From: an uncultured Prevotella sp.
GTDB taxonomy: Bacteria > Bacteroidota > Bacteroidia > Bacteroidales > Bacteroidaceae
DNA: 64,000 nt
Assembly: GCA_900319905.1 (NCBI GenBank)
Contig: ONQB01000012.1
Span: forward strand, 1 to 64,000
Reading direction: 5' to 3'
A program made the position numbers and the translations under genes. Of this stretch, positions 56,544 to 64,000 are shown piece by piece. Below the pieces are notes generated by a model, which did not search any database, was not told the DNA's origin, and was given only the letters and a program-made list of their open reading frames with translations. Every line of letters begins with the position of its first letter. Positions within the stretch are counted from its first letter, which is position 1.

Positions 56544-58876
56544 AGAAACTGCTCAGTACGCTGCTTTTCATCGTCGCATCGCTGCCAACCATGGCACAGA
56601 TCGACGATCTCAACAACGGGATCAACTCCATTGACCCCAATGGCAATATTACCAACTCGCAAAAACGCAAGAACTCGGCCGACTCGCTGGGATCGGACAA
56701 GGAAATACCGGAAGGCATCTATGTGTGGAAAGTGGACCGGCGCTTCGGCGACCGCATCATGGCTCAGCCTGACACCCTCACCCATATGTTCATGAACTCC
56801 ATCTTCACCACCGGCATGAGGGGCGAGTACAACACCACGGGCAACCTCGGAGCACCACGCCAGAACCGTATCTTCATCGACCGGAAGGAAGACAACAAGT
56901 TCATCTTCGTCAATCCCTACGATTACTTCGTCACACCGGTGGAGGACTTTCTCTTCACCAACACGCTCTCGCCGCTCACCAACATCAATTACAACACCTG
57001 TGGCAACCGCACCAACGGTGAGGACCATCTGAAGACCAAGTTCGCCGTCAATGCCGGCAAGCGAATCGGCATGGGCTTCATGATCGATTACATCTACGGA
57101 CGAGGCTACTACAGCAACCAGAGCACGTCGCACTTCAACTATACGATGTATGGCAGCTACCTCGGCGAGCGCTATCAGGCCCATCTGCTGATGTCGACCA
57201 ACCACGAGAAGATAACCGAGAACGGCGGTATCACCAACGACTACTACATCACCCATCCGGAGATGTACAACGAGAGTTTCACCAACTCCGAGATACCCAC
57301 CATGCTGGAGCGCAACTGGAACCGCAACGACAACCAGCACATCTTCTTCACACAGCGCTACAACGTAGGCTTCAAGCGCAAGGTACCCATGACGCCGGAG
57401 GAGATCAAAGCCCGCAAGTTCGCCATTGAGGCTGCCAAAGAAAAGAAAGAACGTGAGGCAAAAGACCAGGCCATGCGCGACGCAAGAGACGAGGGACGCG
57501 ACGTAGACGAGAAGGACGTGAAGGTGCCCAACACCTACGCCGGCCGACCTGACAACGCAAAGGTCATGGACAAAGCCGCCCCACGCAACGACAGCACAGC
57601 AACCAAAAACAACCGTATCAAGGTCAGCGACAAGGCCACCATGGACAGCCTGCTCAACGCAGAGGCCAAGGCGAAGGCAGACACATCGTGGCTCAAAGAC
57701 GAATACGTGCCGGTGACAAGCTTCATCCATACCGTCGAGTTCAACAACTACCGGCGTATCTATGAGGCTTATGAGACGCCGACTAACTATTATCTCGACA
57801 CCTACAACGTGAAGGAGCGCCTTGCCAACGACTCCCTCTACGACCGTACGTCGCACTGGAGCCTGCGCAACACCTTCGCCATCTCCCTGCTCGAGGGGTT
57901 CAACAAATGGGTCAAGACCGGTGCCAAGGTCTTCATCTCACACACGCTGGACCACTACAATCTGCCCGATTCTGTAGGTACCCGTAAATGGAATGAACAC
58001 AGCGTGACCCTCGGAGCCCAACTGAGCAAGACCCAGGGCAAGACACTCCACTACAATGTCACCGGCGAGTTTGCCACAGCAGGCTACAACATCGGCGAGT
58101 TCAAGATCGACGGAGGCCTCGACCTCAACTTCCCGCTGCTTGGCGACACCATGACACTGGCCGCCTCTGGCTTCTACCATCACACCAAGCCGTCGTTCTA
58201 CTACCGCCATTACCAAAGCCGGCACCTGTGGTGGGACGACGATGACCTGTCGATGATCGACCACTTCAGGGCACAGGGTGTGCTGAACTATCAGAAGACG
58301 CGCACGCGGCTGCGCTTTGCCTTCGACGAGATGAAGAACTATACTTACTTTGCTACCACCTATACCACCAGCGACGAAGGACGGCTCTACAACGCCGTGG
58401 CCTCGCGGCAGGAAGGCGATGCCATCACACTGCTCACGGCAGAGATTGCGCAGGACTTCACCCTTGGGCCACTCAACTGGGAGACGGTGCTCACCTGGCA
58501 GAAGTCGACCAAGCAGAGCGTGATTCCCGTTCCGGCCATCAACGTCTACACCAATCTCTATCTCAAGTTCAAGATAGCCCATGTGCTGCACTGCGACTTC
58601 GGTGCCGACGTGCGTTATTTCACCAAATACACAGCACCCGACTACGTGCCGTCACTTGGACAGTATGCCGTACAGGCCAACAGCGACAACGTAAAGGTTG
58701 GCGGTTATCCGCTGGCCAACGTCTACCTGAACTTCAAGCTGAGCAAGGCCCGCTTCTTTGTGATGATGAGTCACGTGAACGGAGGATCGGGCAACAAGGA
58801 ATATTTCTTCACACCCCACTACCCTCTCAACACCCGTATCTTCCGCTTCGGTATTAGTTGGAATTTCGCCAACTAA
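56540..58876 (+). CDS. Putative porin (Porin_10 family) outer-membrane protein
   Basis: 778 residues with a signal peptide (KKLLSTLLFIVASLPTMAQ). The N-terminal part has VWKVDRRFGDRIMAQPDTL and FIDRKEDNKFIFVNPYDYF, seen in Porin_10 proteins. The rest shows alternating amphipathic strands of a beta-barrel, ending RIFRFGISWNFAN with an aromatic residue near the C-terminus. A Lys/Asp/Ala-rich insertion (about 290-380, AKEKKEREAKDQAMRDARDE) interrupts the barrel and should form an extramembrane helical loop. Family function is poorly defined. It overlaps the small membrane protein gene before it and, by its 3' end, an extended frame of menA. Confidence 0.8.
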   Translation: MKKLLSTLLFIVASLPTMAQIDDLNNGINSIDPNGNITNSQKRKNSADSLGSDKEIPEGIYVWKVDRRFGDRIMAQPDTLTHMFMNSIFTTGMRGEYNTTGNLGAPRQNRIFIDRKEDNKFIFVNPYDYFVTPVEDFLFTNTLSPLTNINYNTCGNRTNGEDHLKTKFAVNAGKRIGMGFMIDYIYGRGYYSNQSTSHFNYTMYGSYLGERYQAHLLMSTNHEKITENGGITNDYYITHPEMYNESFTNSEIPTMLERNWNRNDNQHIFFTQRYNVGFKRKVPMTPEEIKARKFAIEAAKEKKEREAKDQAMRDARDEGRDVDEKDVKVPNTYAGRPDNAKVMDKAAPRNDSTATKNNRIKVSDKATMDSLLNAEAKAKADTSWLKDEYVPVTSFIHTVEFNNYRRIYEAYETPTNYYLDTYNVKERLANDSLYDRTSHWSLRNTFAISLLEGFNKWVKTGAKVFISHTLDHYNLPDSVGTRKWNEHSVTLGAQLSKTQGKTLHYNVTGEFATAGYNIGEFKIDGGLDLNFPLLGDTMTLAASGFYHHTKPSFYYRHYQSRHLWWDDDDLSMIDHFRAQGVLNYQKTRTRLRFAFDEMKNYTYFATTYTTSDEGRLYNAVASRQEGDAITLLTAEIAQDFTLGPLNWETVLTWQKSTKQSVIPVPAINVYTNLYLKFKIAHVLHCDFGADVRYFTKYTAPDYVPSLGQYAVQANSDNVKVGGYPLANVYLNFKLSKARFFVMMSHVNGGSGNKEYFFTPHYPLNTRIFRFGISWNFAN

Positions 58877-58938
58877 AGAGCAGAAGGCAGCAAGGTAGAA
58901 ATGTTGAAGGAGCATATAGAAAGAAGCATGTAGAAGGT

Positions 58939-59883
58939 ATGATAAACGAAAACCATAAAGTAGCAACCAACTCTTTGGAGGCTTGGTTATTGGCATCACG
59001 CCCCAAGACACTGGCAGGTGCCGCAGTGCCCGTCATGATAGGCGTGGCACTGGCACTGAAAGATACAGGATGGGACAAGTTTCAGGTCATTCCCGCCGTG
59101 CTGTGTTTTCTCTTTGCCTTTCTGATGCAGATTGACTCCAATCTCATCAACGACTATTTCGACTTCGTCCACGGCAACGACGACCCAGGCTCACGACTCG
59201 GTCCCAAACGGGCCTGCGCCGAGGGATGGATTACGACGAAGGCTATGCTCATCGGCATTGTTGTGGTATCGGCAATAGCCTGTCTCTTCGGCTTGCCACT
59301 GATTTACTATGGAGGATGGGAAATGGTGATCGTTGGAGCCGTCTGCGTGCTCTTCGCCTTCCTCTATACCACGTTCTTTTCCTACAAGGGATTGGGCGAC
59401 ATCCTCGTGCTGGTCTTCTTCGGTCTTGTGCCGGTCATGTTCACCTATTACGTCATCATGCCGGCTTCCATGCAACAGTTCACCGGCGTGACCATTGCAT
59501 GCGGACTGGGTTGTGGAATGGTCATTGACACCCTGCTGTGCATCAACAACTTCCGTGACCGTCACAATGACGCACGCGACGGAAAGCGCACACTCATCGT
59601 CAGACTCGGTGAAAAACGTGGTGCACAGCTGTACAATATTATAGGTCTGGTGGGTGCCTGCATAACGATGGTCACAATTATGCAGGAATGCCGTCACGGC
59701 CAACTGGGAGCTGCCGTTATCATTCCTTATCTGTTTTACGCCTACAAGCATTCGCAAAGCTTCGATAAACTGAAAAAGATCTGGAATGGAAAAGCACTGA
59801 ACGAAGTGTTGGGCATGACTGCCCGCGATATGTTCATCTACGGACTGATGACCGTTGTCGCCATCTTCATTTCATCACTATAA
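58939..59883 (+). CDS. menA: 1,4-dihydroxy-2-naphthoate polyprenyltransferase
   Basis: Attaches the polyprenyl chain to DHNA in menaquinone synthesis at the inner membrane. UbiA-type protein with about eight membrane spans. Start at ATG 58939 (MINENHKVATNSLEAWLLAS); the frame is open back to 58858, inside the porin gene. Motifs: ASRPKTLAGAAVPVMIG, the first Asp-rich site NLINDYFDFVHGNDD, and the second CINNFRDRHNDARDGKRTL. About 314 residues, normal for MenA. Confidence 0.92.
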   Translation: MINENHKVATNSLEAWLLASRPKTLAGAAVPVMIGVALALKDTGWDKFQVIPAVLCFLFAFLMQIDSNLINDYFDFVHGNDDPGSRLGPKRACAEGWITTKAMLIGIVVVSAIACLFGLPLIYYGGWEMVIVGAVCVLFAFLYTTFFSYKGLGDILVLVFFGLVPVMFTYYVIMPASMQQFTGVTIACGLGCGMVIDTLLCINNFRDRHNDARDGKRTLIVRLGEKRGAQLYNIIGLVGACITMVTIMQECRHGQLGAAVIIPYLFYAYKHSQSFDKLKKIWNGKALNEVLGMTARDMFIYGLMTVVAIFISSL

Positions 59884-59932
59884 GCCTCACATAGGCAACG
59901 CATCCATTTACCCTGATAAGAAGGAGTGTACT

Positions 59933-60580
59933 ATGACAAACAACAACGTGAATCTTGAGATCATGCAGTTCGTTGAACAGCAAATACTGCCCCGCTACAC
60001 TGCTTTTGGCAAGTCGCATGGACTGACCCACGTGCAACATGTCATCAACAACTCACTTGAACTGGCCCGGTCGCTGGGCGTGGATGTCAACATGAGCTAC
60101 GTCATCGCGGCCTACCACGACCTGGGCATGGCCGGCCCGCGTGCCATCCATCACCTCACGGGCGGTAAGATTCTTGCCACCGATGCCCGCCTGCGCAAAT
60201 GGTTCTCACCGCAGCAGATCGTCATCATGAAAGAAGCCGTGGAGGACCATCGTGCCTCCACCTCACATACGCCACGCAGCATCTACGGAAAGATTGTGGC
60301 CGATGCCGACCGCGATCTCGATCCGGAGACGGTGTTCACACGCTGCATCGAATATGGCTTTGAGCACTACCCCGAGCTCGACAAGGAAGAACAGTGGCAA
60401 CGCTTCTGTCAACACATGGAGGACAAATACAGTGTACATGGATACGTCAGGCTGTGGATTCCCGGTTCGGCCAATGAGAAAAGACTGAAGAGGGTACGCG
60501 ACATCATTGACAACAAATCCATGCTGAGGGAGACCTTTGAACGCATCTTCGACAAGGAACAGGAAAAGGAGAAGCCATAA
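59933..60580 (+). CDS. HD-domain phosphohydrolase
   Basis: 215 residues from the ATG at 59933, preceded by a Shine-Dalgarno-like AAGGAG at 59921-59926. The HD motif is seen in HGLTHVQHVINNSLELARSLG (first His), AAYHDLGMAG (His-Asp), and later VEDHRAS and IVADADRDLD (Asp). HD hydrolases act on nucleotides or cyclic dinucleotides; the specific substrate cannot be told. It follows menA by 49 bases. Confidence 0.83.
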   Translation: MTNNNVNLEIMQFVEQQILPRYTAFGKSHGLTHVQHVINNSLELARSLGVDVNMSYVIAAYHDLGMAGPRAIHHLTGGKILATDARLRKWFSPQQIVIMKEAVEDHRASTSHTPRSIYGKIVADADRDLDPETVFTRCIEYGFEHYPELDKEEQWQRFCQHMEDKYSVHGYVRLWIPGSANEKRLKRVRDIIDNKSMLRETFERIFDKEQEKEKP

Positions 60581-60637
60581 CACCTATCCCCCATCGGCAC
60601 AACATATAATCTATCACCCATATTAAACCATTCTACT

Positions 60638-62005
60638 ATGCGTCATGTTATTCTGTTAATCTGTTTATTGTCGTCTCTTGCGCTTCACGCACAAGTGCGA
60701 TGGATGGGCGGCGACATCTCGCTCTATCCCTCTTATCAAAGTTGTGGCACAGTCTACCGTGACTCCATAGGCCAACCCGTCAACCTGCTCTATTATGCGC
60801 GTCAGTTGGGCTGGAACATGATGCGCGTGCGGCTGTTCGTCGACCCGGCCAATGCGCCAACGCAGAACAAGAAGGAAGGCGTGTGCCAGGACCTGCCTTA
60901 TGTCATCCAACTCTGTAAGGAGATAAAGGAAGCCGGTCTGTCTATCATGCTCGACCTGCACTACTCCGACACATGGGCTGACCCTGCCAAGCAGTTCACG
61001 CCAAGGCGCTGGAAAAGCCTAAAGGCTGCGGCGCTTTCAGACTCCGTATACAGCTACACCACGCACGTACTGCAAGCCATGAAAAAGGCCAACGTAGAGC
61101 CAGACATGATACAGGTTGGCAATGAGATTACATTTGGCATGCTATGGCCCGTCGGCAAGGTGGACCCAGAGAAAGACCATAACTGGAACGTGCTGGCGAA
61201 ACTGCTCAAGGCCGGGTGCCGGGCTTGCCGTGAAGTCTGTCCGAAGGCGAAAATTATTATTCATACGGAGCACGCACAGGACTGGGCGGCCACAAAGGGC
61301 TACTATGAAAGACTCAGCAAGTATAAGGTAGACTACGATGTCATTGGGCTAAGCTACTATCCGATGTGGCACGGAACCGTCGCTCATCTCGGCACGGTGC
61401 TCAATGCCATAGACACAACGTTTCACAAACCGGTGATGATCGTGGAAACGGCTGCCTACTACAGTCATTATCACGACAAATGGGTGACCACGCCACGCAC
61501 GGAGGAGGGAGGTTATGAGGTAAGCATCAAAGGACAACGGCAGTTCACGGCAGAGCTGGTGGACGAACTCAACAAGCACAACAATGTTATTGGCTTGTTC
61601 TGGTGGTATCCCGAAGAAAACGCCTGCGGCAATCAGCTGATGGAGAGTTGGCTCAACCGAGGACTCTTCAACAATGAGAACGGATGTGCGTTGCCCGCCT
61701 TGTATGAGCTAAGCCGTTTTGTGCCGCATTCGTCCATAGAGACACCCCATAAATTCAACAGCAGAGACCTGCCGCAGTATAGCGCCTATACACTCATCAT
61801 CTTCTACGATGCCGAGGTAGGCGCCGAGCCACTGCTCAGAGCGCTCACGATGATCAAGGCACAGGTGATTTATCAGTACACGAACTTCCATGGGCTGGCC
61901 ATCACCAAGCCCACTGACATGACCATCGAGGAAACCATCGCCTACCTCGAACGCGTCAAGGGCGTGCTGCAAGTATCACGCGACGCCCTCTACCAATTGC
62001 AATAA
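60638..62005 (+). CDS. GH53 endo-beta-1,4-galactanase with an extra C-terminal domain
   Basis: 455 residues with a signal peptide (MRHVILLICLLSSLALHAQ). The GH53 barrel (about 22-365) has RWMGGDISLYPSY, MMRVRLFVDPA, IMLDLHYSDTWADPAKQ, the acid/base Glu in QVGNEITFGMLWP, the nucleophile Glu in PVMIVETAAYY, and FWWYPEENACGN. It would cut the beta-1,4-galactan of pectin side chains. Residues about 375-455 form an additional domain: YTLIIFYDAEVGAEPLLRAL, AQVIYQYTNFHGLAITKP, YLERVKGVLQVSRDA. Its order of elements recalls the inhibitor_I9/propeptide fold of subtilisins. That resemblance is by eye and not tested. The gene is isolated from the other glycan genes. Confidence 0.88.
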   Translation: MRHVILLICLLSSLALHAQVRWMGGDISLYPSYQSCGTVYRDSIGQPVNLLYYARQLGWNMMRVRLFVDPANAPTQNKKEGVCQDLPYVIQLCKEIKEAGLSIMLDLHYSDTWADPAKQFTPRRWKSLKAAALSDSVYSYTTHVLQAMKKANVEPDMIQVGNEITFGMLWPVGKVDPEKDHNWNVLAKLLKAGCRACREVCPKAKIIIHTEHAQDWAATKGYYERLSKYKVDYDVIGLSYYPMWHGTVAHLGTVLNAIDTTFHKPVMIVETAAYYSHYHDKWVTTPRTEEGGYEVSIKGQRQFTAELVDELNKHNNVIGLFWWYPEENACGNQLMESWLNRGLFNNENGCALPALYELSRFVPHSSIETPHKFNSRDLPQYSAYTLIIFYDAEVGAEPLLRALTMIKAQVIYQYTNFHGLAITKPTDMTIEETIAYLERVKGVLQVSRDALYQLQ

Positions 62006-62102
62006 TAAAGGCAACCGATGGTTGGCAACCTGACAACCGCTTGACTTCACCAATGCGTCACCCTAAATTACCTAAAAAACTTAATAACAGATTACTAAGA
62101 AC

Positions 62103-62141
62103 AAAACATCCGACAAGTCTGTCTGACCTGCCGGATGTTTT
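62103..62141. terminator. Bidirectional terminator between GH53 and leuB
   Basis: AAAACATCCG (62103-62112) and CGGATGTTTT (62132-62141) form a perfect 10-bp stem with flanking A- and T-runs. It lies between convergent genes. Confidence 0.85.
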
Positions 62142-62195
62142 GTTGATATCTATCAAGCTGTTCACGGATTATCCCACGACAACCCGAGGATCATC

Positions 62196-63257
62196 TTAGT
62201 GCTGTTCGATGTAATTGGCTATCCAAGCGCCAACCTCCTTGGTGCCATATTGTGCACCGCCCTCCACCTGAATCTCCGGTGTACGGACGTTCTGCTCCAA
62301 GCTGGCATCGCATGCCTTACGGATGGCAGCACCTTCCTCCTTCAGGCCGAAGTGCTCCAGCAACATGGCAGCAGACAGGATCTCAGCCAACGGGTTGGCG
62401 ATGTTCTTACCGGCAGCCTGTGGCCATGAGCCATGCACAGGCTCAAAGAGCGGCGTATGCTCACCCAGAGAAGCTGACGGCTGCAGTCCCATAGAACCTG
62501 TGATGGCACTGGTCTCATCGGTAAGGATGTCGCCGAAGGTGTTCTCCGTCACGATGACATCGAAGAAACGAGGCTCCGTCAACACACGCATCGAAGCGTT
62601 GTCAATGAACATGTAGTCGACCTTCACGTCGGGATAGTTGGGCTCCATCTCCTTGGCAATCTGACGCCACAGACGCGAGCTGGCCAGCACATTGGCCTTA
62701 TCGACGACGGTCAGGTGATGGTTGCGGCGCATGGCGAAGTCGAAGGCGACCTTCAGGATGCGCTCTATCTCCGGACGATAGTAGATATCGGTATCGTAAG
62801 CCTTGTCGTTGTCCTGATACTTATCACCGAAATACATGCCACCCGTCAGCTCACGGATTACTACAAAGTCAGCACCTTTGATCAGCTCCTCTTTAAGAGG
62901 ACTCTTGTGAAGCAGACAGTCGAACGTGGCAACGGGACGGACATTAGCAAACAGACCGAGCTTCTTGCGCATGGCCAGCAGACCCGTCTCGGGACGCACC
63001 TTCAGCGTGGGATTGTTGTCAAAACGAGGATCGCCGACAGCTGCAAAGAGCACGGCATCAGCATCCATACACGTCTTGAACGTCTCGTCAGGGAACGGAT
63101 CGCCACAAGCGTCGATGCCATGAGCACCACAAATGGCCTCCTTGTAAGTGAATTCATGGCCGAACTTCTTAGCCACAACGTTCAACACATTAATAGCCTG
63201 AGGCATGATCTCCGGTCCTATACCGTCGCCCGGCAACACTGCGATTTTAAGTTTCAT
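62196..63257 (-). CDS. leuB: 3-isopropylmalate dehydrogenase
   Basis: Oxidises and decarboxylates 3-isopropylmalate in leucine synthesis. The 353-residue protein starts at ATG 63257 ([18 protein letters not shown]); the frame runs nine codons further up. Motifs: [23 protein letters not shown]-like [49 protein letters not shown] and [18 protein letters not shown]. The same strand carries the leuA-like gene 58 bases upstream, giving a leu operon. Confidence 0.95.
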   Translation of the reverse strand: MKLKIAVLPGDGIGPEIMPQAINVLNVVAKKFGHEFTYKEAICGAHGIDACGDPFPDETFKTCMDADAVLFAAVGDPRFDNNPTLKVRPETGLLAMRKKLGLFANVRPVATFDCLLHKSPLKEELIKGADFVVIRELTGGMYFGDKYQDNDKAYDTDIYYRPEIERILKVAFDFAMRRNHHLTVVDKANVLASSRLWRQIAKEMEPNYPDVKVDYMFIDNASMRVLTEPRFFDVIVTENTFGDILTDETSAITGSMGLQPSASLGEHTPLFEPVHGSWPQAAGKNIANPLAEILSAAMLLEHFGLKEEGAAIRKACDASLEQNVRTPEIQVEGGAQYGTKEVGAWIANYIEQH

Positions 63258-63315
63258 ATGAATTGATTTTGTAGGGACCGCCATGGGTTCCTTTGATGAT
63301 TACTAATATTATGAC

Positions 63316-64000
63316 TTACTTATTCTCCTCCTCAATCATGTTGAGCATCTTGATGGTGGCCTGAATGGCAGCCTCCGTCTGGTCGGCGTCCAGTCCACGT
63401 GTGCGCCACTGCTTGTCATCATCGTTCCAGGTGATGACCGTCTGTACCAAGGCATCCGTGCGACCGCCTGGGGGGATGGTCACGGCATAGTTCTGCAACA
63501 GTGGGAAGGTGCGGTCGAGCTTTTCCTTATAGATCTTGCGCAAGGCCTTCACGAAGGCGTCGTACTGACCGTCGCCTGTAGAGTCGGCCTCGTACTGCTT
63601 CCCATTGATTTGAATCTTCAGACTGGCAATTGGCTTGAGGCCATAGCTCGTCGAGACCATGTAGCTCACCAGCTTCACCTTCTGTTCGGGCGAACTGTGC
63701 TTAAGCACGTCGCTCACGATGTACGGCAGGTCATCTTGCGTGACGAGCTGCTTGCGGTCGCCAAGCTCCGTGATACGTTGTGTGACGGCCTTTGTCTGCT
63801 CCTTGGTCAGCTCCAGACCCAAGTCAGCAAGATTGCGGATGATGTTGGCCTTACCAGAGTTCTTGCCAAGGGCAAACTCACGGTGACGGCCGAAGCGCTC
63901 GGGCACGAGCTGATTGCTGTAGAGATGGGCCTTGTTGTCGCCATCGGCATGCACACCGGCTACCTGCGTGAAGACGTTCTCACCTACGACAGGCGTATTG
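63316..64000 (-). CDS. 2-isopropylmalate synthase-like protein (3' part, cut by window edge)
   Basis: The gene enters from the right edge without a start in the window; the frame is open to 64000 (TPVVGENVFTQVAGVHADGD at its beginning). The visible part contains the end of the catalytic domain (VAGVHADGDNKAHLY, FGRHREFALGKNSGKANI) and the LeuA C-terminal regulatory domain (KLVSYMVSTSYGLKPIASLK; VTIPPGGRTDALVQTVITWN). Enzymes with these motifs make 2-isopropylmalate or citramalate. Being upstream of leuB, leucine (or isoleucine via citramalate) synthesis is likely. The regulatory domain suggests feedback control. Confidence 0.9.
   Translation of the reverse strand, partial: NTPVVGENVFTQVAGVHADGDNKAHLYSNQLVPERFGRHREFALGKNSGKANIIRNLADLGLELTKEQTKAVTQRITELGDRKQLVTQDDLPYIVSDVLKHSSPEQKVKLVSYMVSTSYGLKPIASLKIQINGKQYEADSTGDGQYDAFVKALRKIYKEKLDRTFPLLQNYAVTIPPGGRTDALVQTVITWNDDDKQWRTRGLDADQTEAAIQATIKMLNMIEEENK

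Noticed and set aside
56465-57856. 463-codon minus-strand open frame opposite the porin gene
   Set aside because: Val/Leu-rich composition without domains; the plus-strand gene has a signal peptide and family motifs.
1-64000. tRNA, rRNA, tmRNA or riboswitch genes
   Set aside because: I looked for typical conserved arms and CCA-type ends in the intergenic regions and found none that I could support by eye; a covariance-model search would be decisive.

Overview
The window looks like a chromosomal segment of a Bacteroidales bacterium, most likely a member of the Prevotellaceae (Prevotella/Segatella-like). The evidence is a Bacteroidetes-type short primary sigma factor, SusC/SusD pairs, a hybrid two-component regulator, promoters of the TAnnTTTG type, small proteins of the DUF4293/DUF4468/Porin_10 kind, and a secreted-protein tail of the type often seen in Prevotella. 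No rRNA or tRNA gene was seen. All identifications come from reading the sequence; no database was searched.

Layout. (1) 1-4.7 kb: an A/T-rich mobile region with two small helix-turn-helix (excisionase-like) proteins, an IS1595-type transposase, an unrecognised protein and a tyrosine recombinase. A set of direct repeats phased at 22 bp lies beside the recombinase start. (2) 4.6-19.9 kb: housekeeping genes. These are ppdK (its last codons are deleted and frameshifted beside the mobile region), rlmD, the primary sigma factor rpoD, a phytase-like esterase, a fetAB-like ABC pair whose ATPase lacks key motifs, aguA-aguB (agmatine to putrescine), lpxK-pnp-thiL, a J-domain protein and a DUF5106 thioredoxin-like protein. 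(3) 20.2-50.2 kb: a carbohydrate-utilisation island bounded on both sides by arrays of the same degenerate 22-bp repeat. (4) 49.3-51.5 kb: an intergenic zone rich in palindromes and repeats, holding a gene remnant and a 59-residue peptide gene. (5) 51.5-64 kb: housekeeping genes (DUF4293, RNA polymerase omega/Rpb6-like, bamD, uvrB, DUF4468, a small membrane protein, Porin_10, menA, an HD hydrolase), a GH53 endo-galactanase, then leuB and the 3' part of a leuA-like gene.

How the island genes fit together. A hybrid sensor/regulator (HTCS) faces an operon susC-susD-two surface lipoproteins-GH5(BACON)-GH31(PA14). This resembles a small xyloglucan locus: surface endo-glucanase, surface binding, TonB-dependent import, then alpha-xylosidase. 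Next to it is a LytS/LytTR two-component pair and a second set: a secreted GH105-DUF4861 fusion, KduD, a KduI that carries a signal peptide, a galactitol-type PTS EIIC-like membrane protein with no PTS partner proteins in view, and a secreted GH43. I infer that unsaturated uronic acid is released and isomerised in the periplasm, imported by the EIIC-like protein without phosphorylation, and reduced by cytoplasmic KduD. This is the most interesting candidate system in the window.
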